Origin: JBBIQS01 sp037442205
GTDB lineage: Bacteria; Myxococcota; Myxococcia; Myxococcales; UBA5297
NCBI GenBank assembly: GCA_037442205.1
Contig: JBBIQS010000024.1
Span: 26,945 to 90,944 of the forward strand
DNA: 64,000 nucleotides
Direction: 5' to 3'
The position numbers were made by a program, and so were the translations under genes. Of the stretch, positions 17,312 through 25,518 are shown piece by piece. The notes beneath the pieces are model-generated. The model was not told the DNA's origin. It saw only the letters and a program-made list of their open reading frames with translations, and searched no databases. Position 1 is the first letter of the stretch. Each line of letters starts with the position of its first letter.

Positions 17312-17941
17312 GTGTCGCTGACGATCGTCGCACCGGTGGGCGCCCAGCCAGCCAAGGCCGCCCTTCCCGACGACGAGGCGCGCCTGCTGGCGCTCGTCGA
17401 GCGCATCCGCCAGGACGACCTGGCGGCCTTCGACCAGCTTTACCGCCTCACCCGCGACGAGGCCGCCCGCACCCTGCGCCACCTGGTCGGCCGGCGCACC
17501 GACATCGAGGACCTGCTGCAGGAGACCTACCTGCGGCTGTTGACCGCGGCCAAGTCCTTCCGCGGCGAGGCCCGCTTCCGCACCTTCCTCTACCGGGTGT
17601 GCTCCAACGTGGCGCTGATGCACCTTCGCTGGAAGCGCCGCCGCCCCGAGGACTCGATGGCCGAGCCGCCCGACGGACCGGCCATCGGCGGCGATCCCGA
17701 GGCCGAGGCGGCCCGGCGCGAGGCCGCCAAGCTGGTCGAGCTGGCGCTGGAAGGGCTGACCGCCAAGAAGCGGATCGTCTTCGTCTACCACGAGCTTTGC
17801 GGGATGGGTCCCGAGGAGATCGCCCAGGCGGTCGGGACCTCGCCGAATACCGTCCGGTCCCGCCTGCACCATGCACGGCTGGAGTTCAACGACGCGATGA
17901 AGAAGCTGATCGCCAAGGGAGGCGCCCATGGCCTGCGCTGA
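17312..17941 (+). CDS. ECF-type RNA polymerase sigma factor
   Basis: A 209-residue extracytoplasmic-function sigma factor. GTG 17312 is chosen because GGAGGAGG (17297-17304) lies 7 bases upstream; the frame is open further up but without a start signal. Region 2 (about 40-105) contains FDQLYRLTRDEAARTLRHLV, RRTDIEDLLQETYLRLL and FRGEARFRTFLYRVCSNVAL; region 4 (about 145-200) has KRIVFVYHELCGMGPEEIA and the helix-turn-helix VGTSPNTVRSRLHHAR. No region 1 or 3 is present. It overlaps the next gene, its likely anti-sigma factor, by 14 bases, so the two are translationally coupled. The signal and regulon are unknown. Confidence 0.92.
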   Translation: MSLTIVAPVGAQPAKAALPDDEARLLALVERIRQDDLAAFDQLYRLTRDEAARTLRHLVGRRTDIEDLLQETYLRLLTAAKSFRGEARFRTFLYRVCSNVALMHLRWKRRRPEDSMAEPPDGPAIGGDPEAEAARREAAKLVELALEGLTAKKRIVFVYHELCGMGPEEIAQAVGTSPNTVRSRLHHARLEFNDAMKKLIAKGGAHGLR

Positions 17942-19271
17942 GAGACAGGGCCTGTGGGCCTACGCCTCGGGAGAAGTCGACGCCCCGGCGCGCGCCGCGC
18001 TGGAGGCCCATCTGGCCGGCTGCGCCAGCTGCTGCGCCGAGCTCGACGCGGTCCGGGCGACGCGCTCGGTGCTCGCCGCCGCCGCCGGCCAGCCTCCGAA
18101 GGTCGATTGGCGCAAGGCCGACGACCTGGTCCGCACCGCCGCCGAGCGCAAGCTGGCCAGGCTCGACCGCCCGCGCTTTATGCAGCTGGCCTGGGCCACC
18201 TCGCTGGGGGCGGCGGCAATCGCCATCGCCTTCGTGGCGCTGTCGCGCCCGGCTCCCTCGCCGGTCGCCCCCAAGGTCGCGGCCCGGGAGGAGATCCCCT
18301 TCGCTCCCCAGGCGGTGGTCGAGCTGTCGCAGCAGGCGCGCATCGCCTCCGGCGCCGCCGAGGCGCCGCTGGCGGCCGGCCAGTCGGTCGGGCCCGGGGC
18401 GTCGATCGTCACGCCCGAAGCCGGCCGGGCGGTGGTGCGGCTGCCCGAGAAGAGCCAGATGCGCCTCGCCGCCGCCTCGTCGGTCCTGCTCAAGGTGAGC
18501 AGCCCCGAGGAGATCGCTCTCTCGCTCCAGCGCGGCCGGATCTCGGTACAGGCCAGCCACGACGCCGGCCGAAGGGCCTTCAAGGTGGAGGCCGACGGCG
18601 CCACGGTGCGCGTGGTCGGCACGGTCTTCAGCGTCGCCACGGGCGAGCGCGAGGTCGAGGTGGGGGTCGCCGAGGGCAGGGTGGAAGTGAGCCTGCCGGG
18701 TGGTGGGTCGCAGAGCGTCGGGGCTGGAGAGCGGCTGGTCATCGACCGCGCGACCAAGGCTTCGCGGCTGGGCGATCTCCCGGCCGCCTCTCAATCCCTC
18801 TACGAGGATTTCGGCCTGCCGCTTCCTCCGCCGCCGGTCCGGACGCAGGCCGCCAAGCCTGCCGAGCCTCGCCCGGCTTCCAAGGCGCCGGCCATCGCCG
18901 TGGCTCCCTTGGCGCCGGTCGCTCCCACGCCCGCGCCGGTGCCTGTCCCGCTGCCCGAGCCGGTTCCGGTGCTGGCGCCCGACAAACCCAAGCCCCCGCC
19001 GTTGCAGAGCATTTCGGTCGAGGAGTCGTACCTGCGCCGGGCCGAGGGCTCGCTGGAGAGCGGCGACTGCCGCGGCTTCCTGCTCGGGCTGGAGGAGATG
19101 CTGGAGACCGGCGAGGACCAGGGCGGCCGGGAGCGGGCGCGCATCGTCCGCGCCCGCTGCTTCGCCAAGGGGCGCGCCAGCGTGGAGGCCGACCGGGAGT
19201 ACCGGCGCTACCTCGACGAGTTCCCAACTGGCCAGTTCGCCTCGGAAGCTCGCCGGGCCATCGCCCACTGA
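17928..19271 (+). CDS. anti-sigma factor with zinc-finger, FecR and TPR-like regions
   Basis: A 447-residue single-pass membrane protein, the probable partner of the overlapping ECF sigma factor. The N-terminal anti-sigma zinc finger has HLAGCASC (His28, Cys32, Cys35). One membrane helix follows (about 84-106). Outside the membrane there is a FecR-like domain (about 125-290: beta strands with VVGTVFSVATGEREVEVGV and GRVEVSLPGG), a Pro/Ala linker (about 300-360), and a helical C-terminus resembling a tetratricopeptide pair (YLRRAEGSLESGDC, RARCFAKGRASVEADREYRR). ZAS plus FecR plus TPR in one chain suggests envelope sensing passed to the sigma factor, but the ligand is not evident. Confidence 0.88.
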   Translation: MACAERQGLWAYASGEVDAPARAALEAHLAGCASCCAELDAVRATRSVLAAAAGQPPKVDWRKADDLVRTAAERKLARLDRPRFMQLAWATSLGAAAIAIAFVALSRPAPSPVAPKVAAREEIPFAPQAVVELSQQARIASGAAEAPLAAGQSVGPGASIVTPEAGRAVVRLPEKSQMRLAAASSVLLKVSSPEEIALSLQRGRISVQASHDAGRRAFKVEADGATVRVVGTVFSVATGEREVEVGVAEGRVEVSLPGGGSQSVGAGERLVIDRATKASRLGDLPAASQSLYEDFGLPLPPPPVRTQAAKPAEPRPASKAPAIAVAPLAPVAPTPAPVPVPLPEPVPVLAPDKPKPPPLQSISVEESYLRRAEGSLESGDCRGFLLGLEEMLETGEDQGGRERARIVRARCFAKGRASVEADREYRRYLDEFPTGQFASEARRAIAH

Positions 19272-19358
19272 TCCGGCGGGTGAAGTGCCAGGGTTGCCCC
19301 GCAGCAGGGGCATCCCCAAGGTTCCGTCTGGTCGCCAGGGGGCGACGAGGCTCGAACC

Positions 19359-19661
19359 ATGGCACGGCGACTGCGCGACATCACAGACTGGGACTTCCCG
19401 TGGGACCCCGAGCGGACCCGGCCGATCACCGGCTTCGACGCCAGCGTCTCCGAGGCGGAGATGGGCGACGCCGGGAACGGCTCCGACCCGTACGTCGACT
19501 TCCCCGAGGGCCTGCCCGAGGGCTACGAGCACGATCCGGATCTGGCCGAGGACATCTTGCCGGACCGGATAGAGCGCGACCGCAAGCTGCGCCGCCAGGA
19601 GGAAGAGGAGACCGCGCGCCCGTTCGAGGTGCAGCCCATCGATCCTGCCGAGCTGCCCTGA
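19359..19661 (+). CDS. hypothetical acidic protein
   Basis: A 100-residue soluble protein rich in Asp, Glu and Pro, with no signal peptide or membrane helix. It opens with RRLRDITDWDFPWDPERTRP, continues with a strongly acidic middle and a charged helix (RIERDRKLRRQEEEET), and ends in PIDPAELP. GAGG lies 8 bases before ATG 19359. Codon use is like that of its neighbours. I do not recognise the family. It lies between the anti-sigma gene and kal on the same strand, with 87 and 85 bp gaps. Confidence 0.5.
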   Translation: MARRLRDITDWDFPWDPERTRPITGFDASVSEAEMGDAGNGSDPYVDFPEGLPEGYEHDPDLAEDILPDRIERDRKLRRQEEEETARPFEVQPIDPAELP

Positions 19662-19746
19662 GCCGACCGCCAGCGGGTAGAGCGCCCGTTGCCGCGCCCG
19701 GGCGCTCCCGACTACAGTGCGCCTCGAATTCACCTCGAGGTCCGCG

Positions 19747-20139
19747 ATGGCAATCAAGTCGTTTCTGCGCCTGCGCATGAGCCAGGCCGACGCCCACTAC
19801 GGCGGCAACCTGGTCAACGGCGCGCGCATGCTCGACCTGTTCGGCGACGTGGCCACCGAGCTGTGCATCCTGCAGGACGGCGACGAGGGGCTGTTCCGGG
19901 CCTACGACTCGGTGGAGTTTTTGGCCCCGGTCTACGCCGGCGACTTCATCGAGGCCGAAGGCGAGATCGTCTCGGTGGGCAACAGCTCGCGAAAGATGAA
20001 GTTCGAGGCCCGCAAGGTGATCGTCCCGGTCCCCGGCTCGGACTCGGCGGCCGATTTCCTGAGGGAGCCGGTGGTGGTCTGCCGCGCCAGCGGCACCTGC
20101 GTGGTCCCCAAGGACAAGCAGCGCAAGAGCAAGAGCTGA
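19747..20139 (+). CDS. kal: 3-aminobutyryl-CoA ammonia-lyase (hotdog fold)
   Basis: A 130-residue hotdog-fold protein. From family knowledge, Kal removes ammonia from L-3-aminobutyryl-CoA to give crotonyl-CoA in lysine fermentation. The sequence matches the Kal / beta-alanyl-CoA ammonia-lyase type and not ordinary acyl-CoA thioesterases: RMSQADAHYGGNLVNGARML (10-29), LFGDVATEL, DGDEGLFRAYDSVEFLAPVY, the active-site AGDFIEAEGEI and GTCVVPKDKQR at the end. ATG 19747 follows GAGG at 6 bases; an upstream GTG at 19717 is not needed. It lies about 3.8 kb from kamE with sigma/anti-sigma genes between, and 9 bp before mutL, so it may be co-transcribed with mutL by position only. Confidence 0.82.
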   Translation: MAIKSFLRLRMSQADAHYGGNLVNGARMLDLFGDVATELCILQDGDEGLFRAYDSVEFLAPVYAGDFIEAEGEIVSVGNSSRKMKFEARKVIVPVPGSDSAADFLREPVVVCRASGTCVVPKDKQRKSKS

Positions 20140-20148
20140 TCCCCGCGC

Positions 20149-21951
20149 ATGGCCAAGATTCATCTGCTGCCTGAGCACCTGGTCAACCAGATCGCCGCCG
20201 GCGAGGTGGTGGAGCGCCCGGCCTCGGTGCTCAAGGAGCTGTGCGAAAACAGCCTCGACGCCGGGGCCACCGCGATCAAGGTCGAGCTGCTGGAGGGCGG
20301 GCTGCGCAAGCTGGTGGTGGCCGACGACGGCTGCGGCATGTCCCCCGAGGACGCCCGCAGCTGCCTGGAGCGCCACGCCACCAGCAAGCTGACCGACGCC
20401 GAAGGACTGAAGCGGATCGCCACCATGGGCTTTCGCGGCGAGGCGGTGCCGGCCATCGCCTCGGTGTCGCGCTTCACGCTGACCACCCGCGAGCAGACCT
20501 CCGACGCCGCCACCCGCATCGTGATCAACGGCGGCAGGGTCGACTCCTCCGATGAGGTCGGCGCGCCGGCCGGCACGACGATCGTGGTCGAGGACCTGTT
20601 CTTCAACACCCCGGCGCGCCGCAAGTTCATGAAGCGGCCGGAGACCGAGGCCGGCCACGCCTCGGAGGCGCTGATCCGGCTGATGCTGGCCCGCCCCGAC
20701 GTCGGCTTCACCCTGGTCAGCGGAGGCAGGCAGTCGCTCAGCTCGCCGGCGGCGCCCAAGGACCCGCGCGAGCGGATCGCCGCCGCGCTGGGCACCGAGG
20801 TCTTCGAGCACCTGGTACCCCTGAACCAGACCATCAACGGCCTGGCGATCACCGGGCACGTGGCCTCGCCGGACTTCAGCCTCTCCAACTCCCGCGGCAT
20901 CTACACCTTCATCAACCAGCGCTTCGTGCGCGACCGCGGGCTGATCGCGGCGGTGCAGCGGGCCTTCGCCGACATGCTGCCCCCCGGGCGGCAGCCGGCG
21001 GCGGTGCTGTTCCTGGCCATTCCCTTCGAAGAGGTGGACGTCAACGTCCATCCGCAGAAGCTGGAGGTGCGCTTCGCCGACAGCCGCCGGGTGTTCGAGG
21101 CGGTCTACGGAGCCATCCAGACCGCGCTGCGCAAGTCGCCCTGGCTGGCCTCGCGGCCCAAAGAGAGCGATCTCCGCACCGGCGAGTCGAGCCCGGCCTA
21201 TCCTCAGCGGCCTACCGCGCCGACTCCGTTCAGCTTCTCGTTCAAGCCCGGGCCGATGCCGGCGCCGACGGACGGCCAGGCCAGGCCCAGCGACGGGATG
21301 GCGCTCTACCAGCCGCTCCCCGAAGGCGAGGCGCCGCAGCCTCCCGCAACCGCCCAGAATCAGGGCTATTTCCACTCGCTGCGGGTGGTGGGGCAGTTCG
21401 CCCGCACCTACCTGGTGTGCGAGGCGCCGGGGCCGAGCCTGGTGGTGGTCGATCAGCACGCCGCCCACGAGCGGCTCAAGTTCCACCAGCTGCGGGAGGC
21501 CTTCCGGGCGCGCAAGCCGCAGGTCCAGGCCTTCCTCTTCCCGGCCAGCGTCGAGCTGCCGCTGGCCCAGGCGCGGGTGCTGGCCGATCACCTCGACGAG
21601 GTGAAGTCGATGGGCTTCGAGCTCGAGCCCTTCGGCGGGACCAGCTTCGCGCTGCAGGCGGTGCCGGCGCCGCTGGTGGGCTGCGACTACAAGGCGCTGT
21701 TGGGCGACCTGGCCTCGGAGCTGATGCAGGTCGAGCGCGGGCGGGCCTTCGACCAGGCGATGGACGACGTGCTGGCCACCATGGCCTGCCACGCCGCGGT
21801 GCGCGCCCACCAGACCCTCTCTCCCGAGGAGGCCCGGGCCCTGCTCGACGCCCTCGACGGCATCGACTTCAGCACCCGCTGCCCCCACGGACGGCCGGTG
21901 GCCGCCGAGATCCCGCTGGCGCAGCTGGAGCGCGAAGTCCAGCGCCGCTAG
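20149..21951 (+). CDS. mutL: DNA mismatch repair protein MutL
   Basis: A 600-residue GHKL ATPase that links MutS mismatch recognition to strand incision. The N-terminal ATPase has all signatures: LVNQIAAGEVVERPASVLKE (11-30), ENSLDAGA, DDGCGM, RHATSKL and GFRGEA, and the transducer domain continues to about 330. A Pro-rich linker (about 340-400) leads to the C-terminal dimerisation/endonuclease domain. The metal motif reads DQHAAHE then His446 where the consensus DQHA(x)2E(x)4E has Glu; the other nuclease-site motif CPHGRP (from Cys578) is intact. Endonuclease activity is therefore probable but not assured. mutS is not in the window. ATG 20149 is the family start. Confidence 0.95.
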   Translation: MAKIHLLPEHLVNQIAAGEVVERPASVLKELCENSLDAGATAIKVELLEGGLRKLVVADDGCGMSPEDARSCLERHATSKLTDAEGLKRIATMGFRGEAVPAIASVSRFTLTTREQTSDAATRIVINGGRVDSSDEVGAPAGTTIVVEDLFFNTPARRKFMKRPETEAGHASEALIRLMLARPDVGFTLVSGGRQSLSSPAAPKDPRERIAAALGTEVFEHLVPLNQTINGLAITGHVASPDFSLSNSRGIYTFINQRFVRDRGLIAAVQRAFADMLPPGRQPAAVLFLAIPFEEVDVNVHPQKLEVRFADSRRVFEAVYGAIQTALRKSPWLASRPKESDLRTGESSPAYPQRPTAPTPFSFSFKPGPMPAPTDGQARPSDGMALYQPLPEGEAPQPPATAQNQGYFHSLRVVGQFARTYLVCEAPGPSLVVVDQHAAHERLKFHQLREAFRARKPQVQAFLFPASVELPLAQARVLADHLDEVKSMGFELEPFGGTSFALQAVPAPLVGCDYKALLGDLASELMQVERGRAFDQAMDDVLATMACHAAVRAHQTLSPEEARALLDALDGIDFSTRCPHGRPVAAEIPLAQLEREVQRR

Positions 21952-22021
21952 CTCGTTTGAACAGTGTCGCCGTGCGGACGGGAGTTTGCGCCGCCCCCGA
22001 TCCTCTGCCAACCATGAGCCC

Positions 22022-23101
22022 ATGGCATTCCAAGGCGATCTCAAGACCTTCGCGTTTCCCGACCTGCTGAGCTGGCTCGACGGGGCCAAGAAGCCCGGCC
22101 GGCTGAGCGTCTCCTATGGAGGCGGGGAGCGGGTGTTCCATCTGCAGCCCGGGCAGATCGCGCGCTACGGCGCGGTCGGGCTGTTCGAGCGGCTGCTGCG
22201 CATCGCCCGGCTGCTCAGGATCGTCGACGAGTCGCAGGCCCGAATGACCTTGGAGTCGGTCCACGGCGGCATCCACCTCGAGGACGCGCTGGCCCACGCC
22301 GGGGCCACCACCGACGCGCTGCGGGTGGTGATGCGCGAGGACGTCTACCAGACCGTGGCCGACCTGCTTGAGGACTCCTCGGGCTCCTTCTATTTCTCCG
22401 AGGACCAGGAGCAGGAGGGCGAAGAGGCGGCGCAGGTCGACATCGGGCTGAGCGAGGTGCTGTACGAGGCAGCGCGGCGGCTGGACGAGGGCATGGCGGC
22501 GACCAAGGGAGTGATCGCCGGGGACATCGTGGCGGTGTTGCCGGGCCGGCCGCCGGACGGATCGGTGGTCGGGCTGCCGGCGGCGGCGCTGGCGGCGGTG
22601 GGGAGCGGATCGTCGGTGGGAGCGGTGCGGCTGGCGCTGGGGCTGTCGCGGCTGGGGGCGGCGCGCATCCTCTGCGATCTGTGGCGCGCCGGATTCCTGA
22701 GGATCGACGGCGCGGTGGCGCCCAAGCCCGATCCGCTGACCAGCATGCTGCGGCAGGGCGAGGCGCTGTTGGCGCAGGGGCACTACGAGGCGGCGTCGCT
22801 GGTCTTCAACTCGCTGCTCACCGCCGACCCCAGCGACCGGCGGGTGCGCGATTTCGCCCGCGCCGTCGAGCGCGAGCACGTGGAGTCGATCTACCGCAAG
22901 CTGACGCCGGTGGCGGTCCCGGAGCTGATCGGCCCCGAGTCGAGCCTGGCGGTGCTGCGCCCCGACGAGCGCATCGTCGGGACGCTGGTCAACGGCAAGT
23001 GGGACGTCTCGACCCTGGTGCTGGCCAGCCCGCTGCGCGAGCTGCAGACCTTGCGCGCCATCGAGCGGATGATGGAGCTGGGGCTGGTCGGGCTGCGGTA
23101 A
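22022..23101 (+). CDS. DUF4388 domain protein
   Basis: A 359-residue cytoplasmic protein. ATG 22022 begins MAFQGDLKTFAFPDLLSWL, the standard opening of the DUF4388 (PATAN-related) domain, which occurs in many copies in myxobacteria, often with response regulators or MglA-type GTPases. Residues 1-95 form that domain (GRLSVSYGGGERVFHLQPGQ). The middle has an acidic stretch (SEDQEQEGEEAAQVD) and helices; the C-terminal third (about 235-300) resembles a TPR-like pair (LRQGEALLAQGHYEAASLVF). The family role is unproven. It converges on an MglA-like GTPase gene, which fits the association of these families but is not evidence of interaction. Confidence 0.85.
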   Translation: MAFQGDLKTFAFPDLLSWLDGAKKPGRLSVSYGGGERVFHLQPGQIARYGAVGLFERLLRIARLLRIVDESQARMTLESVHGGIHLEDALAHAGATTDALRVVMREDVYQTVADLLEDSSGSFYFSEDQEQEGEEAAQVDIGLSEVLYEAARRLDEGMAATKGVIAGDIVAVLPGRPPDGSVVGLPAAALAAVGSGSSVGAVRLALGLSRLGAARILCDLWRAGFLRIDGAVAPKPDPLTSMLRQGEALLAQGHYEAASLVFNSLLTADPSDRRVRDFARAVEREHVESIYRKLTPVAVPELIGPESSLAVLRPDERIVGTLVNGKWDVSTLVLASPLRELQTLRAIERMMELGLVGLR

Positions 23102-23155
23102 CCGGCTTCGGCGAGGTCGCTGGAATCCACAGCACACGTACTGCGCGCGCCTCGT

Positions 23156-23335
23156 CCCCTCACCCCCCTGGCCCCCCTCTCCGTTGCTCGCTTGCGCTCG
23201 CTTCCGGAGGAGGGGGGAGCTCGGTGGTGGTTGCGATAGGTTGCCCCGACCGACCAGGCACGCGCGCCGCAGACAAGTCATCCCCCTGCTCCTGAGGGCG
23301 CAGCCCGAGGGAGAGGGGGGCCGAGGGGGTGAGGG
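23156..23335. repeat. 180-bp inverted-repeat element
   Basis: A C-rich arm (23156-23182, core CCCTCACCCCC and GGCCCCCCTCTCC) is matched by its near-complement at 23309-23335. The roughly 27-bp arms differ only at the CT/TC junction and flank about 125 bp without coding potential. Palindromes with CCTCACCCCC and CCCTCTCC cores are common intergenic elements in high-G+C environmental genomes. It sits between convergent genes and could also end transcription. Confidence 0.7.
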
Positions 23336-23375
23336 TAGCGGGCGGTGGAGACGGGAAGTCGTGCCGTCGCAGCCG

Positions 23376-24365
23376 CTACCGCCGCACCCGCACCCCGGCC
23401 ATGGCCAGGATCAGCAGGGCGAAGGCGGCCTCATCGCGGCCGACGCGGGGCGACTTCTCCATCTTGAGCAGCCTGGCGAAGTCGGGCCCGGTCAGGCCGG
23501 CCATCAGCGCCAGCTCGACCTCGCTCATGCCCTCCGGGCCCATGGTCGCCAGCAGCGAGCGCAGGGCGGCGGTGGAGCGGCTGAGCGCCTCCTTGTAGTT
23601 GCCGGAGCGGTAGTCGGCCTCGGCCAGGGCGGCCTCTCCGCCAAGTTGCTCGGGCACCAGGGCGCTGAGCAGGCTGGGATCGGGAGCGCGGGCGGCGACG
23701 GCCTCGATCTGGCTGGCCAGGCTGGGGCCGTCGTGCTGCTCGATCACCGAGACCTGGCCTGACTTGCGCGGCTTGGCCAGCACCACGCCCTTCTCCTTGA
23801 GAGAGCGGATGACCTGGCGAGTGATGGCGCGCAGGGCCTCGAGGATCCCGCGGCCCTCCTGGGCCACCGTCTCGAAGTCGGGGAAGTTCCGGGTGTTGAG
23901 GGTGGCGCGCAGCTCGTCCACCGGCAGCACGCCGGGGACATCGCGCTTGTTGTACTGAATGACGATCGGCAGCCCCTCGAGCCCCATCTCGCGCAGGTTG
24001 TCGTGGAGGTTCTCGAAGGACTCGAGGTTGTTGTCCATCGCCGCCGGCTGGCTGTCGGCGACGAAGACCACGCCGTCGGCGCCCTGGAGCACCAGCTTGC
24101 GGGTGGCGTTGTAGAAGACCTGGCCGGGGACGGTGTAGAGCGCCAGCCGCACCGTGGCGTCGCCGACGCGCTCGACGCGCACCGGGAGGAAGTCGAAGAA
24201 CAGCGTCCGGTCATCCTCGGTGGCCAGCGAGACCATCTCGCCGCGGTTGGCCGGGCGGATCGACTCGTAGATGCGCTTGAGGGTGGTGGTCTTTCCCGAG
24301 AGCCCGGGGCCGTAATAGACGATCTTGGCGTAGACCTCGCGGGCCGACTGATTGATGACGCTCAT
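23376..24365 (-). CDS. MglA-family small GTPase with C-terminal extension
   Basis: A 329-residue protein whose first ~195 residues are a Ras-like GTPase of the MglA type, which sets front-rear polarity and motility in Myxococcus. Visible motifs: P-loop GPGLSGKT (19-26), switch region DFLPVRV, YTVPGQVFYNATRKLVL after it, ADGVVFVADSQ and NKRD (139-142) for guanine binding. Myxococcus MglA is about 195 residues; here another 130 helical residues follow (PSLLSALVPEQLGGEAALAE and later a charged segment with SPRVGRDEAAFALL), so this is an MglA-like paralogue and not the canonical protein. No mglB gene is adjacent. The neighbouring convergent DUF4388 gene is of a family often found with such GTPases. 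ATG 24365 fits the family N-terminus. Confidence 0.9.
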   Translation of the reverse strand: MSVINQSAREVYAKIVYYGPGLSGKTTTLKRIYESIRPANRGEMVSLATEDDRTLFFDFLPVRVERVGDATVRLALYTVPGQVFYNATRKLVLQGADGVVFVADSQPAAMDNNLESFENLHDNLREMGLEGLPIVIQYNKRDVPGVLPVDELRATLNTRNFPDFETVAQEGRGILEALRAITRQVIRSLKEKGVVLAKPRKSGQVSVIEQHDGPSLASQIEAVAARAPDPSLLSALVPEQLGGEAALAEADYRSGNYKEALSRSTAALRSLLATMGPEGMSEVELALMAGLTGPDFARLLKMEKSPRVGRDEAAFALLILAMAGVRVRR

Positions 24366-24395
24366 GTAAGACGTTCCTGGTCCGTCGAACGAAGG

Positions 24396-25445
24396 CTACA
24401 CCGTAGCACGGACGCCGGTGTGAGGGGCGCGGTCGCCGAATTCGAGGTGGGCGGTGCCGCGGGCGGTGAGCGTGTCGAGCAGCCTGCCCTCGCGATAGAC
24501 CTCGAGATCCAGGTCGGCGACCTCGCTGTTGGCGCAGTAGCTTCGCTCGCCGTCGGGGTCCTCGTAGGTGACCTGGAGCATCTTCTCGGCGGCGGCGTGG
24601 AAGCGGCCCTTGAAGGTCAGGCCGTTGGCGCTGCCCTCGAAGCGCCAGCTGGGGAAGTCGAGGTGGCTGCGGGTGCGCAGCATGTTGGGAAAGGCGTTGA
24701 GGCAGTAATCGGCGCCGCGGTAGCGGATGTAGAAGCCGCTGATCGGCCCCACTGGACGGCCGAGCTTCTTGAGGTAGGCGCCGACGCCGTCGATGGCGCA
24801 GTCCTCGCGGCCCTGGAAGGCGCTGCAGTGGCCCCAGGCCCAGCGCTCGGCGTGCTTGCGGCCCCAGAGATGGGTCTGGCTGCCGGGCTCGCGCTGGAAG
24901 GAGACCGCCTTGCCGTCGATGGCGACCACGCCGGAGAAGCGGGCCTCGGGGGAGACGAAGAGGACCTCGGTGGAGGCGGCCTTGAGCGCGCGCAGAGGGT
25001 AGGGGGCGAGCCAGGCCGACTGGTCGCCGCCGCTGAAGGAGAGATCCCAGGAGAGCTTGTGGCCGCCGCCCTCGATGCTGCCGCGGGCCGAGCCGTCGGT
25101 GAGCACCGCTTCTTCGATGGCCACGCCCTCCTCGCCGCGGGGGATGAGGCGGGCGATGGGGAAGCGCTCCTTGATGCCGAAGCTGCGGGAGGGATCGGCG
25201 GGATCGAAGACGTGGCCCCACAGCTCGCAGAAGGCGGGGGCGTCGATGGGGGCATCCATGGTGTAGCGCAGCCAGAAGCCGAGGCCGGAGGGGCGGTGAT
25301 TGAAGGTGAGGTAATAGGCCTCGTAGTGGCCGCGCTGGCCCTTCCAGCGCAGAAGGTTGGCGCCCTGGCGGGCGACGACGATTCGGCTGACGGCGCTGAT
25401 GAGATCCATGACCTGGCAAGCATACGCCGGCTCGGGCGCGGCCAT
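24396..25445 (-). CDS. lipocalin-like (CrtC/AttH-related) protein
   Basis: A 349-residue protein without a clear signal peptide. It begins near residue 33 with LRWKGQRGHYEAYYLTFNH, then GLGFWLRYTM, ELWGHVFDP, and later HLWGRKHAERWAWGHCSAF and RFHAAAEKMLQVTYEDPDG. This alternation of strands and Trp/Tyr-rich turns is that of the double-lipocalin AttH / hydroxyneurosporene synthase-like and tocopherol-cyclase-like proteins. Members hydrate or cyclise isoprenoids in a few cases, but most are uncharacterised, and no catalytic residue can be assigned. GGGAG lies 8 bases before ATG 25445, preferred to the internal ATG at 25409. The gene ends 30 bases before the MglA-like gene on the same strand, suggesting co-transcription. 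Confidence 0.65.
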   Translation of the reverse strand: MAAPEPAYACQVMDLISAVSRIVVARQGANLLRWKGQRGHYEAYYLTFNHRPSGLGFWLRYTMDAPIDAPAFCELWGHVFDPADPSRSFGIKERFPIARLIPRGEEGVAIEEAVLTDGSARGSIEGGGHKLSWDLSFSGGDQSAWLAPYPLRALKAASTEVLFVSPEARFSGVVAIDGKAVSFQREPGSQTHLWGRKHAERWAWGHCSAFQGREDCAIDGVGAYLKKLGRPVGPISGFYIRYRGADYCLNAFPNMLRTRSHLDFPSWRFEGSANGLTFKGRFHAAAEKMLQVTYEDPDGERSYCANSEVADLDLEVYREGRLLDTLTARGTAHLEFGDRAPHTGVRATV

Positions 25446-25518
25446 GGAGGAAACTCCCGGTAAAAACCGTCAGGTACAAATCTTGGGGGCCCGTGAACCC
25501 TGTGGTATTCCGGACTCG

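Noticed and set aside
19426..22089. An 887-codon open frame on the minus strand
   Set aside because: It is antisense to mutL and kal, both recognised by motif, and its translation is low-complexity Arg/Gly/His.
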